Assembly (NCBI RefSeq): GCF_030272615.1
Contig: NC_081415.1
Coordinates: 366,741,667 to 366,805,666 of the forward strand
Direction: 5' to 3'
Length of the DNA stretch: 64,000 nucleotides
Source: Cryptomeria japonica
Taxonomy: Eukaryota > Streptophyta > Pinopsida > Cupressales > Cupressaceae
Shown here: positions 58,525 to 64,000 of the stretch, piece by piece
How positions within the stretch are numbered: the stretch's first letter is position 1
Layout of the letters: each line of letters starts with the position of its first letter
The notes under the pieces: generated by a model
Databases searched by the model: none
The model's input: only the letters and a program-made list of their open reading frames with translations
Told to the model about the DNA's origin: nothing
Translations under genes and position numbers: made by a program

Positions 58525-58844
58525 ATCTCCCCCTTTGGCATTGATGACAACATATGAATGTGAAAAACAATCAATGAAAAGAAAGTAATTAACTTAAACA
58601 ATCTCCCCTTGAGATCAAGCAGATAAAACATTTTTTCACATGCTTCTATCCCCCTTTGATAGCAATGCCAAATATCTCAAAACAGAAAACCAAACTCACT
58701 CTCTCATAATATAAAACATGAATCTCTCCCCCTAAAACACATAACTAGGCTACTCCACCAGAGGAGCAACACCAACTCATCAATCTGGATAGAAAGATAA
58801 GCCTTTGAGATCCACCAGATTGATGCACCTCAATGCATCTAGTT
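58525..58844 (-). promoter_or_regulatory. copia-4 3' UTR with polypurine tracts
   Basis: The - strand proximal tract TGCCAAAGGGGGAGAT lies at 58540-58525 and a distal GCTATCAAAGGGGGATAG at about 58664-58645. Weaker purine tracts are near 58605 and 58730. No gene seen. Confidence 0.7.
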
Positions 58845-58970
58845 CTAATTAGGAGGGGAGGATACCCCTAACTTGTCTATCAAATAGAGAAATGTATCTG
58901 TAGGTAAAGGCTTAGTGAAAATATCAACAATATGTTCCTTTGTAGATACTATTGGTAATATACACTCATC
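58845..58970 (-). pseudogene. pol: copia-4 pol C-terminus
   Basis: The - strand end of RNase H reads IVSTKEHIVDIFTKPLP, then TDTFLYLIDKLGV and a stop at 58845. This motif closes copia pol proteins. Upstream of about 58970 the similarity ends, where NA-2 appears to begin. The rest of the element is outside the window or lost. Confidence 0.75.
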
Positions 58971-59889
58971 TGGTGATTTCAGGTGACTTTCGGTGGTTGC
59001 TTGTTTGTTTAGCATTTTCATTGATGGAAACTCTACTTGGTGATTCAATCCTACAGTCGTGATTCAACTTATCCAGAAGATGGAGTTAACCAGTAGGTAG
59101 TTAACCAATAAAATAGGGTATTTTGGTAATATTTTGATCTGAAATGATTCTGATGATTGAAGTGTTTTTGGTGATTTTTTTTGTGATCTCGGTGATTAGG
59201 AAGACCCTTAGGAAATGTGTGATTGTAATTTTTTGTTCGGTGCTATATTTTGTACAAGATTGAAGCCGACTTGGAGCTACACGTTACACTTCTTGAAGTC
59301 GACTTGAAGGAGATTATTTTTGTTTTAAGACCAGATATATATAATCGATTTGGTGATTGATTTTTGGTGTGTTATTGTGGTGGTAATCTGTTTTAGTACG
59401 ATTGATCATAGTTTCTTGTGCGCATTCAATTTGGTATCTGACTGAGACAAAAATAGAGTATTCAACTGAGCAAAGACAGTCAGAGATTCAATGCTTAACC
59501 GAAACTCATTATTTCATAGTTAGATGCTAATTGAGAGTTCATTTAATTGTATTTTCTCATTGTAATCAAGTTGTAAGTCAGTGAGACTTCTCTGAAGGTT
59601 GTAGCCTTCTGAGCAATTGTAATTGAGCAGTGTGCTCTAGGTAGTGAGCCTGAATGCAAGTGAATTCCCCATCTATTTAATATTTATGTACTCCTGGTCA
59701 TAGTATATGAATATTGTGGGTTCCAGTCCCACAGTGGTTTTTCCCTTTCCGGGTTGCCACGTAAAAATTCTAGTGTTGTGGATTTGTGTATTCTTTGTTG
59801 CATGTTTATATTGTTTTCTATTATGCATTGCTAACCGGTGGATAAAGAATAAGTTTGTGGTTTTAACTTTCGGTAGATCACTGATTCCA
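58971..59889 (+). repeat. 5' LTR of NA-2
   Basis: About 919 bp. The right end is well placed by the primer site at 59895. The segment GTGGGTTCCAGTCCCACAGTGG near 59717 and the TTTCCGGGTTGCCACGTAAAA segment match the layout of plant copia LTRs. The left end is less certain. Confidence 0.65.
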
Positions 59890-59894
59890 ATAAT

Positions 59895-59906
59895 TTGTAT
59901 CAGAGC
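59895..59906 (+). promoter_or_regulatory. Primer binding site of NA-2
   Basis: TTGTATCAGAGC differs from the plant initiator-Met tRNA site TGGTATCAGAGC at one position. Confidence 0.85.
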
Positions 59907-59960
59907 CTAGTTCCTCTGAGGAAGCTTAACCACTTGAGGAAGATCCAGGAGATTGATTTA

Positions 59961-61145
59961 ATGGATTTTGGTTTTCAGAAACAACTCAATGTGGCACTTG
60001 AGGATCTTGATGCAACTAGAAGTGAGGTTTGTACCTTGAAGAAGAACCTAAATGCTGCTAATGAATTCATTAGTGAGCTGAAGGATCAAGAAATTATCTG
60101 CAGAGAAAAGAGGAAGGAATTAATAGACAAATTAAAGGAGAATGAAGATCGGATCATGGAATACCAGGACAAAGTTGATGAGCGTAACAAAATTTAGAGA
60201 GAGAATGTTGCTTTGAAGAATGAGATGAAATCCATTATGATGAGACTAACTAAGGAGATTAAGAACCAGAAGAAGAATGAAGAAAATCTAGAACAATCAT
60301 AAAAGGAAAGAGTTGATGAATGCTTCAGGCTTACCTATGAGAATGATCAGTTGAAACTTGAGTTGACACAGTCAAGGAATAATGGTCAAGAACTTGAAAG
60401 ACATGTTGCTACCTTGAGGGATGAACTTGCTACTGCCAATGAATACAAAGACAAATTCAAAGCCAGTTCAGCGAGGATTGATGAGATGTTGGAAAGTCAG
60501 AGACATGGAAAGGATATGTGAGGCCTAGGATTTGAGGAAGGTGAATCCTCTGAATCTAGACAAGGCAATGTAAAATCTAATCAGAAGAAGAGAAAGAATC
60601 CTCAGGTAAGACAACCTAATGCTCATAAATTTAATGTTAGATGTTTTACTTGCAACAAGTTTGGTCATATGGAAAGTCAATGCAGAAGTAGGATGAATAA
60701 TGGAATGATCGACTATAACAATATGATGAACAACAATAATAATGTTCCTACCTTTATCGGTCAGTGTTTCATATGCAATAATTTTGGGCACAAGTCAAAT
60801 GTGTGTAGAGCAGTAATGAGTAAATTTTAGAACAAAAGATGCTATGCTTGTGGAATATTTGGACATATTTGTAAACAATGCAAGACAAGACAGAATCATA
60901 TGAACTTCAGACCTATGAAGAATAATGTTGTCTGTCGAGCATGCAACAAAACCGGTCATATAACAAAATTCTGCAGAAGAAAAAATAGTGCTCAAGTTGA
61001 TAAGAACAAATCAGATGAAAAGGGAAAGGCAAAGGTTGATGAGATCAGAGATCAGCACAAGAAGATGTGGATAAAGAAGGCTGAATCTAAGGCAAAGAAT
61101 GGATCTTTACCTGAATCTAATGCAGAATCTTCATCCACTAACTAG
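59961..61145 (+). pseudogene. gag: NA-2 gag: coiled coil plus four CCHC knuckles
   Basis: The ATG at 59961 (MDFGFQKQLNVALEDL) is the first in frame after the primer site. About 180 residues of heptad-like Leu/Lys/Glu sequence follow, then four knuckles at 60642-60683, 60765-60806, 60840-60881 and 60933-60974. A basic tail (IRDQHKKMWIKKAESKAK) matches the NA-1 Gag tail. Four in-frame stops (about 60195, 60300, 60519 and 60828) but no frameshift over 395 codons. The protein lacks the UBN2-type Gag core seen in copia-1 and copia-2. Confidence 0.88.
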
Positions 61146-61544
61146 GGCTTTTGGCCTTAGGGGGAGGAAAACTAATGAAAATCTTGTAGTACCCCTTGAT
61201 GAGATATGTAGTCAAGGGATTCCAGATGGTACAAACTAAGCTTCAGTTGATATCCAGAACTCAAATGACCGATTTTGGCATCCGATAGTGAAATAGGGCA
61301 TCCGATTGAATATTTGAGGTGCATTTATTTCAAAATAAAATTAGGGTTTGCAAAGTTAAAAGGGCAAATATGAGAATCATTCTTCACTTTGAGAATAGTG
61401 TTTTTGAGCTGAAGAACAAGGCAATCAAAGTTTCCAAGCGATCAGAGAGCAAAAGCAATCCAGTAAGTGATATAGGGCATCTATCAGTTGATTAAGGTAT
61501 TTTTTGAAGAGCATTTTCTGAGTCTGATTTTCTGAAAATTTAAA
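61146..61544 (+). other. gag-ORF2 spacer of NA-2
   Basis: Non-coding. It holds a short purine tract (TTAGGGGGAGGAAAA) just after the gag stop and the direct repeat GGCATCCGAT at about 61277 and 61298. It is the counterpart of 1221-1770 in NA-1 but shows little nucleotide similarity. Confidence 0.5.
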
Positions 61545-64000
61545 ATGGAATCTGCATGTTCCATTGCTACTCCACTAGTAGTTGAGGTCAAGGATAGGAC
61601 CCGTCCTATATTTAAAAAACATCCCTACAAATCCATGGAAGTTGACCCAGTTGGATCTTTTTCTTTCATCCCGCATGGAGTATTGCACGTTGATGATGTT
61701 TGAACCTATATTTACTGCAAAATTGAGGAAACTGGCTCTAAGGACATCCTAGACTCGTATATAGACAGCATCATGGATGAGATCGGCAATCCCAAGCTGA
61801 AATTTGTGCATCTGCAAAGATAGGGTTTCACCCAATTTGTAAACTTTTCGACTTTCAATGAGAAGGAATCGGTAAGGTATGTGTTTAGCAAGATCCATGG
61901 TGAATTCATGTGGCTAGACCAACCATACAAGATCACTGCTGATGCAATTAGGGAAGGTCACAAACCCTACCGTGAACAAACTAACCAGTGTAGAGTCTGA
62001 TGGGCGATCAATGAAAATCAACACAATTAAGGAGGATGATGTCAAATTCTCCACAATGGTAATTGTCTACAAGGTGTATCGATCTAACAGACTGAATTCC
62101 ATATCTGACACTACTATCCATGTAGCCTACAAGATAGTCAAAGAGGATGGTCATTATGACCTATGCAGTGTGTTGTTGGAGGAGCTAATCATAAATTTGA
62201 AGAAAATTAAGCAAGATAAGAAGCATGTCTTTAAATTTGGATCTTTGATTATTTGTCTAGCCCTCTATTTCATGAACCAAATCCCCGGAACCAATTGAGT
62301 ACAATGGGCTTATGACAAACTAGTTGCGCAGCAAATAAAGTAGGGACTTGATAGACTTGGCAACCAAGACAATCAAAATGTTGCATTATAGGATTTCTTT
62401 AAAACTTTTCAGGATAAAATGAAACAAAGAGTGAGAATCCCCAAAGAAATTGTTAATAAATATGAGGGGACAATCTAATTTATGGTAAACAAGGATGAAT
62501 GTCTGAAGGAAGTAGTTCAACCCTGAATAGTATGGATAATGCCTATGGGGTATGAGGTCAATGAAGCTACCTTGGATGCCTATGCACAACACTTGCTAAA
62601 TGCTCGGGTAGACACCAAGGAGGAGAGGTTTGGAACATGAAGAAGAAATGAATGGATTTGCACTCCAAGTTCTCTGAAACCAGCAAGGAAGAGGAAAGTA
62701 TCAAAAATTGTGGAAGACATTATTGTCAAAGAAGGACATCTTGGGGAGAAAGTCAGGGCTGCTAGAGCTATGAGGGATGCAGTTGAGAAAGCCAAGAAAC
62801 AAAAGACTACACTAGCTCCCATTAAAGTGAAAGTGGCGGGACCTTCTCCTACTCCAGTGAAGACACCTCCTGCTAGAACAGAACCCTCTGGTGCATCCAA
62901 GGGGAAAGGTGTTCTGAGGAAGAAACAGAAGACTCAAAGAGAATATGTGGCAGTCTCTCTGGTGGAATCTGAGATAGAATCAGATATAGGCATTACAAAG
63001 GCACCAAAGAAAGGAGAATTTGCTAGAGTCATCCGGAAACCCCAATCTAGTGGTGAGAAGAAAGGGGAAAAGGAGAAGAAGACTAAATCAGATCCTACCG
63101 GGAGGCCTGCTAGAGAAAGCAAGTTAAGACTCGGTCGAAGTCTGATAATCAAAAAGGTAAATCTGAATCTGTTATCTCATTGACAACGAATCAATTAATA
63201 GATGAAATAATTGTAGATGGAAATCTGAAGAATGTTGAAGTTTGTTATGCAAATTTTGATGATGGTGAGAAGAGGAAAGTAGAGGAACCATTTGCACTTT
63301 ATTTACACAATTTTAGTAAAACATTGATTGAATTAGAAAAGTCCATTCCAAAGGACCTGTATAGTCTAATTGATGCTATAAGAATGTATGCAAGTAAAAT
63401 TGACAGACAAATGAAGGAAAGAGAGCTTGCAAATATATGTACATGTATTACTCATAGGCTAATTGAAGAAGCAAATAAAAAGGAGTTTATAAGTAAGAAT
63501 TGGAGTAACGGATTAATGATAGGGAATGTAGAAGAGGTGAGGAAAAATACATAAGAAATACGGAGAAAAATTATTCAGAATGATCCTCTCTACAAAGATG
63601 CACTTAAGCCTTCTCAATTTGAAAATCCTCCGACAAATAATGTAAATAAAGAGGAAGATACTTAAGATGTTGTGGAGCAACAAGTTTTGGATAATGTTGA
63701 GGTTGAGCCTGCAAAAAGGAAATAATAAATCAGCAGAGGCAGAGGATGGTGCACCAAGTGGTGACGCCGGTGCACAGGAGGAAACTAAAGAAGTCAAATC
63801 CGGACCAGTTGAGACTAAGAAGATGGAAGAGGAGAAATAGGATGAACCAGATAGAGGAAAGGGTAAGACAATAGAGACCTCGATACTTGTGGCAATTGAT
63901 ACTGCAAAAAATCTAAAGCCTAGGGATTTTTCCATAGTTCAATATCAGTTTGATAAACACTTCAATCAGATGTCTTCGGTTGAAAGAATGATATTTGATG
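61545..64000 (+). pseudogene. NA-2 ORF2: unknown large protein (3' partial)
   Basis: The ATG at 61545 opens MESACSIATPLVVEVKDR. The frame continues to the window end with frameshifts near 61955, 63150 and 63720 and several stops. Matches to NA-1 ORF2, in order: SFSFIPHGVLHVDDV with TFSLIPDRVLLVEDV; SKIHGEFMWLDQPYKIT with SRVHNDFMWLEEKPFKIT; HVFKFGSLIICLALYFM with NTLKFGSLLVCMFFYFE; and the block around 63240 (CYANFDDGEKRKVEEP) with the block around 3415 (KYETRNNDEKRQIEEV). A basic, Pro/Thr-rich linker lies at 62710-63180, as in NA-1. No known enzymatic motif. The function is not known. Confidence 0.72.

Larger units (their letters stand above)
58971..64000 (+). mobile_element. NA-2: second gag plus ORF2 element, 5' part
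   Basis: LTR, initiator-Met-type primer site, Gag with coiled coil and four knuckles, spacer, and ORF2 that runs off the window. It has the same order and protein families as NA-1 but is too diverged to be a recent copy. As in NA-1, no pol domain appears. The left LTR edge is inferred from TGGTGATTTCAGG facing the terminal CTGATTCCA and from the loss of copia-4 similarity. Confidence 0.75.

Overview
The window reads as a piece of a large, repeat-rich plant nuclear genome. Every coding trace I can recognise belongs to LTR retrotransposons of the Ty1/copia and Ty3/gypsy types that are typical of seed plants, with initiator-Met-tRNA-type primer binding sites, very long LTRs and deep nesting. I see no host gene, rRNA, tRNA, CRISPR array or bacterial-type operon. 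The density and age of the insertions would fit a conifer or another giant plant genome, but no host sequence here fixes the species.

Layout. 1-6683: 3' part of a gag-bearing element (NA-1, + strand) with a long unknown second reading frame where pol would be expected. 6684-12288: a gypsy element on the - strand (Gypsy-M: LTR, leader, gag, protease, proline-rich linker, no RT left). 12289-20700: a nearly full gypsy on the + strand (Gypsy-A+), whose 5' LTR is cut by Gypsy-M. 20701-23400: a decayed - strand gypsy gag (Gypsy-C) carrying a 344-bp TRIM with a 5-bp target duplication. From 23400 to about 53740 is a nest. A + strand gypsy integrase (Gypsy-E, 23400-23648 and 52384-53277) is split by a second copy of the Gypsy-A family (Gypsy-A-, - strand, 23649-52383). 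That copy is in turn broken by copia-1 (24647-30677, in its 3' LTR), a non-coding LTR element with a duplicated interior (33259-37246, in the RNase H region), copia-2 (40188-47812, between gag and protease) and a copia-3 remnant (48714-about 50190, in gag). 53741-57190 holds an AT-rich stretch and a decayed - strand frame of uncertain family. 57201-58970 is the 3' end of copia-4 (- strand). 58971-64000 is a second gag plus unknown-frame element (NA-2) that runs off the window.

How the parts relate. The copia elements have the order gag, protease, integrase, RT, RNase H. The Gypsy-A family has gag, protease, archaeal/plant-type RNase H, RT, a canonical RNase H that has lost catalytic aspartates, then integrase. 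NA-1 and NA-2 have copia-like LTRs and a four-knuckle Gag, then a 1,100-codon-class protein conserved between two strongly diverged copies, and no pol. They would therefore need enzymes from an autonomous relative. All reading frames carry stops and/or frameshifts, so nothing here looks autonomous today.

The most interesting items are the unknown second frame of NA-1/NA-2, the RNase H arrangement of Gypsy-A, the repeated LTR motif and doubled polypurine tracts of the copia-type elements, the TRIM and the dimer element. Boundaries were read by eye from paired repeats and are approximate where stated.
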